Source of the DNA: Croceimicrobium sp963974215
Lineage (GTDB): Bacteria; Bacteroidota; Bacteroidia; Flavobacteriales; Schleiferiaceae
Direction: 5' to 3'
Length of the DNA stretch: 64,000 nt
NCBI GenBank assembly: GCA_963974215.1
Contig: CAXBBL010000001.1
Span: 186,001 to 250,000, forward strand
Each line of letters opens with the position of its first letter. Within the stretch, counting starts at the first letter, position 1. A program made the translations under genes and the position numbers. Shown here piece after piece: positions 52,436 to 61,021 of this stretch. A model generated the notes under the pieces. The model saw nothing but the letters and a program-made list of their open reading frames with translations, did no database searches and was not told where the DNA came from.

Positions 52436-52819
52436 ATGAGAAAACAACTGCTGTCCATAATCTTACTCTTAAGCACCCTTCTTGCAGGGTTTGCCTTTGA
52501 TTTAGACGGCAGTGTTAGCGCTCGCGATAAGACTTATACAGCGTTTAGCCCTCAGCTAAACCTTATCCAAAACCCTCACTATTACGAAAAAGGCTTAGGT
52601 GGAAAACCACATTTCAACATTATTTCCGAAGTTTTAGACAGCGAAGAGGAAGTTAGCGTTGAGAAAAAAAGCCCAAGCAAAAGTCTTAGTCAAAGCATCT
52701 CTTTTAACGATAGCTCCTTATATTTCTTTGGCTATGTTTCTGGAAGGCTAGCCCAACAAAGCTATTGTTTTTTAAAGCATATTCCCACTTATCTACTGCT
52801 ACAAGTTTTTCGACTTTAA
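52436..52819 (+). CDS. Small exported protein upstream of the efflux operon
   Basis: Unrecognised protein of 127 residues with a signal peptide or N-terminal anchor (MRKQLLSIILLLSTLLAGFA) and a mixed mid region. It ends in a hydrophobic, aromatic tail (YCFLKHIPTYLLLQVFRL). A candidate -7 region (TACGTAATTTCG) is just upstream. It precedes the RND adaptor gene by 126 bp on the same strand, with a repeat-family end (AACCTGAGTTTAGAC) in the gap. It may be a small leader gene of the efflux locus; this is positional inference only. Confidence 0.6.
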   Translation: MRKQLLSIILLLSTLLAGFAFDLDGSVSARDKTYTAFSPQLNLIQNPHYYEKGLGGKPHFNIISEVLDSEEEVSVEKKSPSKSLSQSISFNDSSLYFFGYVSGRLAQQSYCFLKHIPTYLLLQVFRL

Positions 52820-52830
52820 AATTTCTTTGA

Positions 52831-52845
52831 AACCTGAGTTTAGAC
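52831..52845. repeat. Possible end fragment of the 263-bp repeat family
   Basis: AACCTGAGTTTAGAC differs by one base from the CTG-type terminus. It lies 12 bp after the stop codon of the small exported protein. Confidence 0.35.
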
Positions 52846-52945
52846 ACTTCGGTGTTCAATAACCATTAAGGTTATTCGTCAAGGCCATTTATAAAAATGG
52901 TGCTTGATAACCAAAATCAAAGAATTTTTAGTTGATCAATATCCC

Positions 52946-54034
52946 ATGAAAAAGAATTTTTTGCTGTTCGGCTTTCTTGCCGTAATCAGCCTGTTTAGCT
53001 GTAGCTCTCATCACGAAGAAGAAGAAAAAGAAGAAGAACTTCGCTTTAAAGTTAGCAGCCCCATAAAGATGGACACCGCCTTAACGGAGGAATATGTCTG
53101 TCAAATCCACTCCATCCAACATATTGAGTTAAGAGCCCAAGAAAGAGGTTTCTTACAAGAAATATACATTGACGAAGGTCAACACGTAAAGAAGGGTGAT
53201 TTACTCTTCAAAATTATGCCTCGTTTATACCAAGCCGAATATGAAAAGGCTAAAGCAGAAGCGGACTATGCCGAGATAGAGTATCGCAATACCAAAAACT
53301 TAGCCGATAGTAATATCGTGGCGCCTAATGAGTTAGCCATGGCAAGAGCCAAGTTTGAAAAGGCCAAAGCCGAACTAACTTTAGCCAATGTTCATTTAAG
53401 CTTTACTAATATCTACGCCCCTTTTGATGGCATCATTGATAGATTTCACGTACGAGAAGGGAGTTTAATTGATGAGGGTGATTTTCTAACCACCTTATCA
53501 AACAATAGCCGCATGTGGGTGTACTACAATGTGCCCGAAGCAAAATACCTTGATTATAAAATCAATGTAAAAAAGGACAGCAGTGTGGCGGTGAAATTGT
53601 TAATGGCTAACAATAAAGTTTTTCCATTAGATGGAGAAATTGAAACCATAGAAGCAGACTTTAATAATGAAACGGGAAACATCTCTTTCAGAGCTGGTTT
53701 CGACAACCCTCGAGGTTTGTTAAGACATGGAGAAACTGGCAGTATCTTGATGTCCGTACCCTTAAAAGACGCTTTAATTATCCCTCAAAAAGCCACTTTT
53801 GAAGTGCTCGATAAGCACTTCGTTTTTGTGATTAACGAAGATAATATTGTCAAAGCTCGAGAAATTACGGTTGCTGCTGAGTTGCCTCACTTGTTTGTTG
53901 TGAGCTCTGGGTTAACTGTAAACGATAAAATTCTATTGGATGGCTTAAGGTTGGTTAAAGAAAACGATGAAATAGCAATCGATTTCCAAGACCCAAAAGC
54001 GACACTAGCAAGCCTAGATCTCTACGCAGAGTAA
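52946..54034 (+). CDS. RND efflux periplasmic adaptor (membrane fusion protein)
   Basis: HlyD/AcrA-type adaptor of 362 residues from ATG 52946. A TTG start at 52904 would add 14 residues ahead of the signal peptide and is unlikely. A lipobox (ISLFSCSSHH) and an acidic stretch are followed by the split biotinyl-lipoyl domain (RGFLQEIYIDEGQHVKKGDLLFKI and YAPFDGIIDRFHVREGSLIDEGDFL), a helical hairpin (about 85-135), and beta-barrel and membrane-proximal domains. It joins the inner-membrane pump to the outer-membrane channel. It is the first of three efflux genes, 24 bp before the pump. Confidence 0.95.
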   Translation: MKKNFLLFGFLAVISLFSCSSHHEEEEKEEELRFKVSSPIKMDTALTEEYVCQIHSIQHIELRAQERGFLQEIYIDEGQHVKKGDLLFKIMPRLYQAEYEKAKAEADYAEIEYRNTKNLADSNIVAPNELAMARAKFEKAKAELTLANVHLSFTNIYAPFDGIIDRFHVREGSLIDEGDFLTTLSNNSRMWVYYNVPEAKYLDYKINVKKDSSVAVKLLMANNKVFPLDGEIETIEADFNNETGNISFRAGFDNPRGLLRHGETGSILMSVPLKDALIIPQKATFEVLDKHFVFVINEDNIVKAREITVAAELPHLFVVSSGLTVNDKILLDGLRLVKENDEIAIDFQDPKATLASLDLYAE

Positions 54035-54058
54035 TTGCAAATCCTAAAAAATTAAATC

Positions 54059-57000
54059 ATGTTTAAACGGTTTATTCATAGACCGGTATTGGCGATAGTC
54101 ATATCGGTGATTATAGTTTTTGTGGGTTCTCTGGCCATTAAGCAATTGCCTATTTCGCAGTTTCCACAGATCGCTCCAACTACTGTAAATATTTTTATCG
54201 CCTACCCCGGCGCCAGTGCCGAAGTTCTGGTAAACTCAACCTTAATTACCCTAGAAAACTCTATTAATGGGGTGCAAGGTTTGCGCTATATGGCTACTGA
54301 TGCCACCAGTGCAGGGGAAGCTACTCTCAGCTTAATCTTTGAACCAGGTACGGATCCTAACCAAGCGGTAATTCGAGTAAAAACTAGGGTTGACCAGGTT
54401 ATGCCGCTCTTGCCCGACTTGGTGCAAAGAGAAGGGGTAATTATTACCCCTATCCAGCCCAGTATGTTGATGTATGTTAACCTCTATGCGAAAGATGAGA
54501 GCATGGATGAGAAGTACCTCTATAACTACGCAAATGTTAAAATGATCCCCGAAATCAACAGGATTCACGGGGTTGCTAGAACTCAGATTTTAGGGAGTCG
54601 TAAATATGCGATGCGCGTGTGGTTAAACCCAGACCGTATGCGGGCCTACAACATTTCTACCGAAGAGGTAATGGAAGCCCTGCAAGAGCAAAGTATAGTA
54701 GGTAGACCCGGTAGACTGGGACGTAGTTCTGGCATACAGGCCCAATCCCTAGAATATGTTTTAACCTATAAAGGCCGCTTTAATAAGCCAGAAGAATACG
54801 AAAATATTATTGTGCGCGCTAATGCAGAAGGGGAAAGTGTACACCTGCACGACGTTGCTAAAGTAGAGCTAGGCAGTGAGTTCTTTGATATCTACTCCAG
54901 CCTGGATGGCCATCCATCAGCCGCCATTGTACTGAAACAAAACTATGGTAGCAATGCCAGCGAGGTAATTGAAAATGTAAAGGAAAAGCTGGAAGAAATG
55001 AAGGCGGACTTTCCTCCCGGCATGGACTATAAAATTAGTTATGATGTTTCTAAATTCTTAGATGCGTCTATCGAACAAGTGATCCACACCTTGAGAGATG
55101 CCTTTTTCTTAGTTGCCTTGGTGGTATTTATCTTTCTAGGAGATTGGCGATCAACTTTAATTCCTATTCTGGCGGTACCTGTATCGCTAATCGGTGCCTT
55201 TTTTGTAATTCAGTTCTTTGGACTATCCATTAACCTGGTAACCCTCTTTGCCTTAGTATTAGCCATTGGTATTGTAGTAGATGATGCCATCGTAGTAGTG
55301 GAGGCGGTGCATGCAAAAATGCACGAGAAGAACCTATCTCCATTTAATGCGGTAAAAGAAGTACTGGGAGAAATCAGTGGAGCCATTATAGCCATTACGG
55401 CGGTTATGGTTTCGGTGTTCTTACCCATCTCCTTTATGTCGGGTCCGGTAGGAACTTTCTACCGACAGTTTTCCATTACCATGGCTAGTTCCATTGTGAT
55501 TTCTGCCATCATTGCCTTAACGCTTACCCCCGTGTTATGTGCCATGTTGCTAAAAAACAACCACGGTAAGCCTAAGAAAAGGAATCTACTAACCCGAGGT
55601 TTGGATGGCTTCAACAGAAGTTTCGACAAACTAACAGGTGCGTATGCAGGATTATTAAAACGCATAGTAAACCGTCGGGTAGTTACTTTCGCCATACTCA
55701 TCGCTTTCGGTTTAGGGATTCTTTTCGAAAACCAAATTCTGCCTACCGGTTTTATTCCTGCGGAAGATCAAGGGACCATTTATGGTATTATCCAAACACC
55801 TCCAGGTGCCACTTTAGAGCGCACCAATGAGGTAGCCCAACGACTGCAGAAAATTTGCGAAGAGATAGACGGAGTTGAATCTGTATCCTCTCTGGCAGGT
55901 TATGAAATCATGACCGAAGGTCGAGGTTCTAATGCAGGTACTTGTTTGATTAACTTAAAACCTTGGTCGGAAAGAGAGCATTCTGTAACAGAGATCATGG
56001 AAGAGTTAGAAGAAAAGTCGAAAGGCTTAGGATCTATCATTGAATTTTTCGAACCCCCTGCAATTCCCGGTTTTGGTTCTTCCGGTGGTTTCTCTATGCG
56101 GCTCCTAGATAAAACTAGCACCACCGATTATCAAGAATTCGATAAGATCAACAAGCAGTTCTTGGAGGACCTGGGTAAAAGACCAGAGCTCTCTGGCTTG
56201 TTCACCTTCTTTGCGGCCAATTACCCGCAATATGAGTTGATTTTCGATAATGAGCTGGCCATGCAAAAAGGGGTTTCTATTGGTAAGGCTATGGAAAACC
56301 TCGACATTTTAATTGGAAGCACCTATGAACAGGGTTTCATTCGTTTCGGAAGATTCTTCAAGGTCTATGTGCAATCTGACCCTAAGTTTAGAAGACTTCC
56401 CACGGATGTATTGAACCTTTTTGTACGCAATGACGAAGGTGATATGGTGCCCTATTCTGCTTTTATGAAGATGGAGAAAAAACAAGGACCCAATGAAATT
56501 ACACGCTACAACATGTACAATTCGGCTGCTATTAGGGGTTTGCCGGCGAAAGGTTATACCACAGCGGAGGCTATTGATGCCATTCGCGAAGTAGCCGAAT
56601 CAACCTTGCCAAGAGGATATGATATCGCCTGGGAAGGGCTTTCCTTCGATGAGGCCAATAGAGGTAATGAGTCCTTATACATATTCTTAATTGTATTGGT
56701 CTTCGTTTACCTAGTATTAGCGGCCCAATACGAAAGCTTTATCATACCGCTTACGGTAATATTCTCTTTACCGGTGGGAGTGTTTGGTTCATTTCTACTG
56801 CTCAAATTAATGGGACTCGATAATGACATTTATGCTCAAATTGGGCTCATTATGCTGGTGGGTCTTTTGGGTAAAAATGCGGTGTTAATCGTAGAATTTG
56901 CCGAAATGGAAAGACAGAGAGGAGCGAGCGTTTTTGATGCCGCCATTGAGGGTGCAAAAGTGAGGTTTAGACCAATCTTAATGACCTCCTTTGCTTTTAT

Positions 57001-57202
57001 CGCGGGCTTAATTCCCTTAATACTTGCTTCTGGTGCTGGCGCGATTGGTAACCGTACTATCGGTGCTTCGGCCTTGGGTGGTATGTTATTCGGAACCGTT
57101 TTCGGAGTAATTGTAGTGCCCGGACTCTATTATTTCTTTGCCAGCCTTGCTAAAGGCCGCACGCTTATCCGCGACGAAGACGAACGCCCATTAACCGAAT
57201 AA
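54059..57202 (+). CDS. RND multidrug efflux pump, inner-membrane subunit (HAE1 family)
   Basis: Proton-driven transporter of 1047 residues, the usual AcrB/MexB size. The start MFKRFIHRPVLAIVISVIIVFVGSLAIKQLPISQFPQIAPTTV is typical of the family. It has twelve membrane helices with two large periplasmic loops. The proton-relay Asp pair lies in ALVLAIGIVVDDAIVVVEAV (about residue 408), and the second-half repeat GLLGKNAVLIVEFA is near residue 935. It works as a trimer with the adjacent adaptor and TolC-like channel. Substrates are not predictable from sequence. Confidence 0.96.
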   Translation: MFKRFIHRPVLAIVISVIIVFVGSLAIKQLPISQFPQIAPTTVNIFIAYPGASAEVLVNSTLITLENSINGVQGLRYMATDATSAGEATLSLIFEPGTDPNQAVIRVKTRVDQVMPLLPDLVQREGVIITPIQPSMLMYVNLYAKDESMDEKYLYNYANVKMIPEINRIHGVARTQILGSRKYAMRVWLNPDRMRAYNISTEEVMEALQEQSIVGRPGRLGRSSGIQAQSLEYVLTYKGRFNKPEEYENIIVRANAEGESVHLHDVAKVELGSEFFDIYSSLDGHPSAAIVLKQNYGSNASEVIENVKEKLEEMKADFPPGMDYKISYDVSKFLDASIEQVIHTLRDAFFLVALVVFIFLGDWRSTLIPILAVPVSLIGAFFVIQFFGLSINLVTLFALVLAIGIVVDDAIVVVEAVHAKMHEKNLSPFNAVKEVLGEISGAIIAITAVMVSVFLPISFMSGPVGTFYRQFSITMASSIVISAIIALTLTPVLCAMLLKNNHGKPKKRNLLTRGLDGFNRSFDKLTGAYAGLLKRIVNRRVVTFAILIAFGLGILFENQILPTGFIPAEDQGTIYGIIQTPPGATLERTNEVAQRLQKICEEIDGVESVSSLAGYEIMTEGRGSNAGTCLINLKPWSEREHSVTEIMEELEEKSKGLGSIIEFFEPPAIPGFGSSGGFSMRLLDKTSTTDYQEFDKINKQFLEDLGKRPELSGLFTFFAANYPQYELIFDNELAMQKGVSIGKAMENLDILIGSTYEQGFIRFGRFFKVYVQSDPKFRRLPTDVLNLFVRNDEGDMVPYSAFMKMEKKQGPNEITRYNMYNSAAIRGLPAKGYTTAEAIDAIREVAESTLPRGYDIAWEGLSFDEANRGNESLYIFLIVLVFVYLVLAAQYESFIIPLTVIFSLPVGVFGSFLLLKLMGLDNDIYAQIGLIMLVGLLGKNAVLIVEFAEMERQRGASVFDAAIEGAKVRFRPILMTSFAFIAGLIPLILASGAGAIGNRTIGASALGGMLFGTVFGVIVVPGLYYFFASLAKGRTLIRDEDERPLTE

Positions 57203-57212
57203 TTTTAATAAG

Positions 57213-58655
57213 ATGTTTAAGTATAAATTTTTCAATTTCCTTTTTTTGGGCTTATCTGCCTTGAGCATATACAACTGTAAAGGTCCCACCTTGCTCGAAA
57301 AGCCCGCGGGTGCTAAAATGCCCGATAGCTTTAGCAAGACTGAGGAAACGGTAGATAGCACCAATATGGCGCAGTTAAACTGGCAGGAATACTTTAAGGA
57401 TCCCGCACTTATCTCCCTGATAGACACGGCTCTTAAAAACAACCAAGAGTTAAATATCAGTCTGCAAGAAATTGCCATCCACAAAAATGAGGTACAAGCC
57501 CGTAGAGGCGAGTATCTCCCCTTTGTGGGTTTAAATGCTGGCGCAGGATTGGATAAACCTGGCCGCTATACCAGTAAAGGTGCCAATGATGCCAGTACCG
57601 ATATTGCTCCCGGAACACCCACACCTGATCCTCTTTCAGATTTTTACTTTGGCGCTTTTGCCAGCTGGGAAATCGATATTTGGTCGAAGCTGCACAATGC
57701 TAAAGACGCTGCTGCTAAACGCTATTTAGCTAGTATTGAAGGTCAGCGCTTTATGATTACCAATTTGGTAGCGGAAATTGCGCAAGACTATTATGAACTA
57801 GTTGTTCTTGATCGGCAGTTGGAAATAGTAGAGCAAAACATCACTTTACAAAGTGCTGCTCTTCGTACCGTAAAGCTCCAAAAGGCCTCATCTAAGGTAA
57901 CTGAGTTAGCGGTAAAGCGTTTTGAAGCGCAACTTTTAAATACCAAGAGTTTGCAATTTGGTATCAAACAAAGTATCACGGAAACAAGCAATCATCTGAA
58001 CTACCTATTGGGGCGTTATCCGCAAGAAATTCCCCGCAGTCCGAGTTCCTTAGATCTAATCATTCCCGATACCGTGTATGCCGGATTGCCTTCCCAGCTT
58101 CTGGCTAACCGCCCCGATATTCGTGCGGCAGAACAAAAAGTACAGGCCGCTAAATTAGATCTCAAGGTGGCGAAGGCGAACTTTTACCCTAGCCTAGACC
58201 TTAGTGCCGGTCTCGGTTATCAGGCTTTTAAGCCGAGTTTCCTGCTCAACTCGCCCCGGTCCTTACTCTATAATTTTGCCGGCGATTTAGGTGCTCCTTT
58301 AATTAATAGAAGGGCGATAAAAGCGACCTATTACAATGCGAATGCAAAGCAAATTCAGGCCCTGTACGAGTATGAAGCAACGGTTTTACAAGCCTATGTT
58401 GAGGTGATTAATGAGCTCAGTAGAATTCAAAATTTACAGTCGAGCTACCAGCTTAAATCGGCGGAAGTGAGTGCCCTTAATAGTTCGGTGAAAATATCCA
58501 ATAGTCTCTTCCAGTCGGCCCGCGCTGATTATATGGAGGTGCTATTAACACAACGTGAAGCGCTACAATCGCGCTTCGAATTAATTGAGACTAAAAAGCA
58601 ACAGATTGGAGCCATGGTAAATATTTACCGGGCCTTAGGAGGGGGTTGGAAATAA
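57213..58655 (+). CDS. Outer-membrane efflux channel, NodT/TolC-like lipoprotein
   Basis: Outer-membrane factor of 480 residues with a lipobox (LSALSIYNCKGP, Cys about residue 22) and two OEP repeats. Landmarks are LISLIDTALKNNQELNISLQEIAIHKNEVQARRGEYLPFVGLNAG, GAFASWEIDIWSKLHNAKDAA, LPSQLLANRPDIRAAEQKVQAAKLDLKVAKANFYPSLDLSAG and the C-terminal LTQREALQSRFELIETKKQ. It forms the exit duct of the tripartite pump. It is the third gene of the operon, starting 10 bp after the pump. A full-length repeat element begins 3 bp after its stop codon, ahead of the presumed operon terminator. Confidence 0.95.
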   Translation: MFKYKFFNFLFLGLSALSIYNCKGPTLLEKPAGAKMPDSFSKTEETVDSTNMAQLNWQEYFKDPALISLIDTALKNNQELNISLQEIAIHKNEVQARRGEYLPFVGLNAGAGLDKPGRYTSKGANDASTDIAPGTPTPDPLSDFYFGAFASWEIDIWSKLHNAKDAAAKRYLASIEGQRFMITNLVAEIAQDYYELVVLDRQLEIVEQNITLQSAALRTVKLQKASSKVTELAVKRFEAQLLNTKSLQFGIKQSITETSNHLNYLLGRYPQEIPRSPSSLDLIIPDTVYAGLPSQLLANRPDIRAAEQKVQAAKLDLKVAKANFYPSLDLSAGLGYQAFKPSFLLNSPRSLLYNFAGDLGAPLINRRAIKATYYNANAKQIQALYEYEATVLQAYVEVINELSRIQNLQSSYQLKSAEVSALNSSVKISNSLFQSARADYMEVLLTQREALQSRFELIETKKQQIGAMVNIYRALGGGWK

Positions 58656-58658
58656 ACA

Positions 58659-58921
58659 AACGTGAGTTCGACGTAAAATTAGGCCTCAGACCTCTTGTAA
58701 ATAGTGGGTTTCAAGCCGAAGCAGTGAAGCAATAGCGGGCTATTGTGAGCTGCTGAGGCGTGGAAAACCGCTTTTTAGAAGGGGCCTAAACGGATTTTCC
58801 AATAAAAATGAAAATCCTGCATCTAGCTCATTTGCTGTAGCCCGCTACAGCTGCACGATCCAGACTAGTCTTTTCCTTCCATTGAAAATCTGAGGCTCTA
58901 ATTTATTGTCGAATTCACGTT
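58659..58921 (+). repeat. 263-bp palindromic repeat, reference copy (R8)
   Basis: Runs from AACGTGAGTTCGACGTAAAA to AATTTATTGTCGAATTCACGTT. The two ends are inverted repeats of about 32 bp. AAACA stands immediately on both sides (58654-58658 and 58922-58926), which looks like a 5-bp target duplication. Internal hairpins are CAATAGCGGGCTATTG and GCTGTAGCCCGCTACAGC, and the direct repeats TGAAAATC flank a 74-bp block. It is inserted between the efflux operon and its terminator. Confidence 0.95.
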
Positions 58922-59006
58922 AAACAAGAGGGCGATTAACGCGCCTGTTTTTTTCTGAAAATCTAAATTGATTTTACAATTTTTCAGTTGGGTTTTGGTT
59001 CAGCTA

Positions 59007-59040
59007 GGGGAGGCCGGGGGATAGGCCTCCCCTTTTTTTT
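59007..59040 (+). terminator. Terminator downstream of the efflux operon
   Basis: GGGGAGGCC-GGGGGATA-GGCCTCCCC followed by eight T is a perfect 9-bp GC-rich stem. It is 350 bp from the efflux channel stop codon; the intervening repeat accounts for most of that distance. Confidence 0.92.
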
Positions 59041-59085
59041 GCGGTTTTTAGATGATTTTCTGTCCAAACTATGGTTTACCGCAGT

Positions 59086-60642
59086 CTATTCTATAATAAT
59101 CCTTCGATTATATACCTTCGAATGTTCTCGAATAACTCGCACAAAATAAAGCCCAGAAGGCAGGGGAGGATTTAAGGTAAGCAGGGCATTCCCCTGATGA
59201 AGAACCGTGCTTTGCACCACTCTTCCATATGCATCTACTAGCTCTATCTGAGCTTCTTTCGCATCTGGCATGCTTATGTTTATATGATCTTTTGCAGGGT
59301 TAGGGTAAATGCTTAGCAGCATTTCTTCCTCTTGGCTAAACTCTGGCTTACTGATACGATTATCGCAGCTTGGGCGCAAGCAACCATTGCTATCTAATTT
59401 AATTATCCAAGCGGTGTAACCAAAATTAGCACCCGTATTAGCGGTATCAAGGACAATTACATATCCTGCGCCTACATAACCGCCGTCGCTTGTGGGGCGA
59501 AGGTCGTATAAATAACTCCTTTCGCCGGAATCAGGGGTACTATCGCGTAAGGTGTAATATCGGAACCACAGCGGGTTAAAGTTAGTATCCACCGCGAGGG
59601 TATAACCTTTACCTACGCCTGCTTCAGGCTCACTGCGGTAGTTGTCAAGTAATGAGCCGACTCCAATAATTTTATCTTCTTCTAGCACCATTTGAAAGGA
59701 AGCCATGTCAAAGCCATCAATGAAAGGGAAGTTTTTGGTTTGCACCACGCTTCCATCTACATCACTCACTTTTTGAAAAACTGGACCGCTTATATAGCGA
59801 CTAAAATAAGGCCTCACTTGTTGACAGTAAAACAAAATGATTCGCCCGTTTAAATACCCCGCATTGGCAATATCATCGTAGGAGTTACCACCATATGTTT
59901 TTTGCCATAGTAGATTGCCAAGGCTATCGGTACGCATTAATATAGGATCGCGGGTTTCTAAATAATCAAAGTTTGCTACCATTCGCGTACCAGCCATTAA
60001 AAAGCCACCATTGGGGGCCGGGTATACATGCAGGGGAAAGAGGCTAAAGCTATCCGGTTCATAGTAGGTTTTGTGCCAGAGGTAATTACCCTGAACATCC
60101 GCAAGCATTAAAAAAGCTCCCGACTTATTTTGGGTAGAATCATAATCCGTACCGGTTAGCACAAATTGGCCATTAGGCAATTGCTTTATCTGCGCGGGGA
60201 TATTTAGCCCTTTGTCAACAAAATAGCGCAACCACAAAGTATCTAAGTTAGTATCAAACTTTAAAATAGCTCTTTTGGTAGGGAGGGTGCCAGCTATATT
60301 TATGTTCGTTACAAAATGGCCGTCTAAAGTTTTAATTAATGAAATATGATTCGAAGGAAAAAAACCCCCTGCTTCTTCGCTAAGCAATAGCTTTTCCTTA
60401 ACTATTCTTCCCGTTGAGTCTAACTTTATAAGTCGTATGGCATACCCACCCACCGAGTCATTAAATGTTTGGTTGACAGAGTAGTAGTAGTTGTTACTTT
60501 CAATCACTCCTCTGCTTGCAACAGAAGGCTTACAAACTTTAGAAAATTGGCTTTGCTGCCCCCAAACCATAAAAGTAAAAAGCACCAAAAGGCCTGTAAA
60601 CAGACCCTTTAGTGCTTTTAGATTATTCTTAATTTTTAGCAT
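59086..60642 (-). CDS. Secreted T9SS-sorted protein, propeller-like
   Basis: Protein of 518 residues with a signal peptide at about residues 10-28 (LKGLFTGLLVLFTFMVWGQ). The body has repeated blade-like segments (QIKQLPNGQFVLTGTDYDS, YPAPNGGFLMAGTRM, LRPTSDGGYVGAGYV). It ends in a type A T9SS domain from about residue 443 (LLSIYPNPAKDHINIS through YNRRIIIE). It is similar in architecture to the protein at 4123-5631. Its start codon overlaps the stop codon of an orphan sorting-domain fragment (TAATG). Confidence 0.87.
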   Translation of the reverse strand: MLKIKNNLKALKGLFTGLLVLFTFMVWGQQSQFSKVCKPSVASRGVIESNNYYYSVNQTFNDSVGGYAIRLIKLDSTGRIVKEKLLLSEEAGGFFPSNHISLIKTLDGHFVTNINIAGTLPTKRAILKFDTNLDTLWLRYFVDKGLNIPAQIKQLPNGQFVLTGTDYDSTQNKSGAFLMLADVQGNYLWHKTYYEPDSFSLFPLHVYPAPNGGFLMAGTRMVANFDYLETRDPILMRTDSLGNLLWQKTYGGNSYDDIANAGYLNGRIILFYCQQVRPYFSRYISGPVFQKVSDVDGSVVQTKNFPFIDGFDMASFQMVLEEDKIIGVGSLLDNYRSEPEAGVGKGYTLAVDTNFNPLWFRYYTLRDSTPDSGERSYLYDLRPTSDGGYVGAGYVIVLDTANTGANFGYTAWIIKLDSNGCLRPSCDNRISKPEFSQEEEMLLSIYPNPAKDHINISMPDAKEAQIELVDAYGRVVQSTVLHQGNALLTLNPPLPSGLYFVRVIREHSKVYNRRIIIE

Positions 60643-60866
60643 TAACGTTGTAATAATACTTTTTGTGTACGCACTTCTCCTTGACCGCTTTGTACGCGGA
60701 TAAGGTACATCCCATTTGGTAAATGCCCATCGGTATTTAAAATACCAATGCCTTGGCTAAGAGTTAAACGCTGTAATACACGACCTTGTATATCTAATAA
60801 CTGAGCTTCACCATTTTCAGCGCCTTTCCATTCTAGTTTAATGCATGAAAAAGAAACGCAAACCAA
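60642..60866 (-). pseudogene. Orphan T9SS C-terminal sorting domain (gene remnant)
   Basis: A 74-codon frame encodes little more than a sorting domain: AQLLDIQGRVLQRLTLSQG, then LNTDGHLPNGMYLIRVQSGQ and TQKVLLQR. The YPNP part and all upstream sequence, including a signal peptide, are missing, so the product could not be exported. It reads as the 3' stump of a deleted secreted-protein gene. The stop overlaps the next start codon (TAATG). A repeat-family end lies 65 bp upstream at 60931. Confidence 0.7.
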
Positions 60867-60930
60867 TAATTAAAACGCAATGCTTCTGCCAAAAGCCCCA
60901 ATTAAACCACAGTCTTTAGTGCGCACTTTT

Positions 60931-60945
60931 AACCTGAGTTCGATG
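60931..60945. repeat. End fragment of the 263-bp repeat family
   Basis: AACCTGAGTTCGATG, a CTG-type terminus without a partner end. It stands between the truncated sorting-domain remnant and the divergent lipoprotein gene, at a likely deletion border. Confidence 0.5.
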
Positions 60946-61021
60946 CCCAGTCTAACTCTAGTGCTGCTGTCTTTATTTTTCTCATTCTCTTATCTTAGCC
61001 CCAATCCTATTGGAGCCGAAA

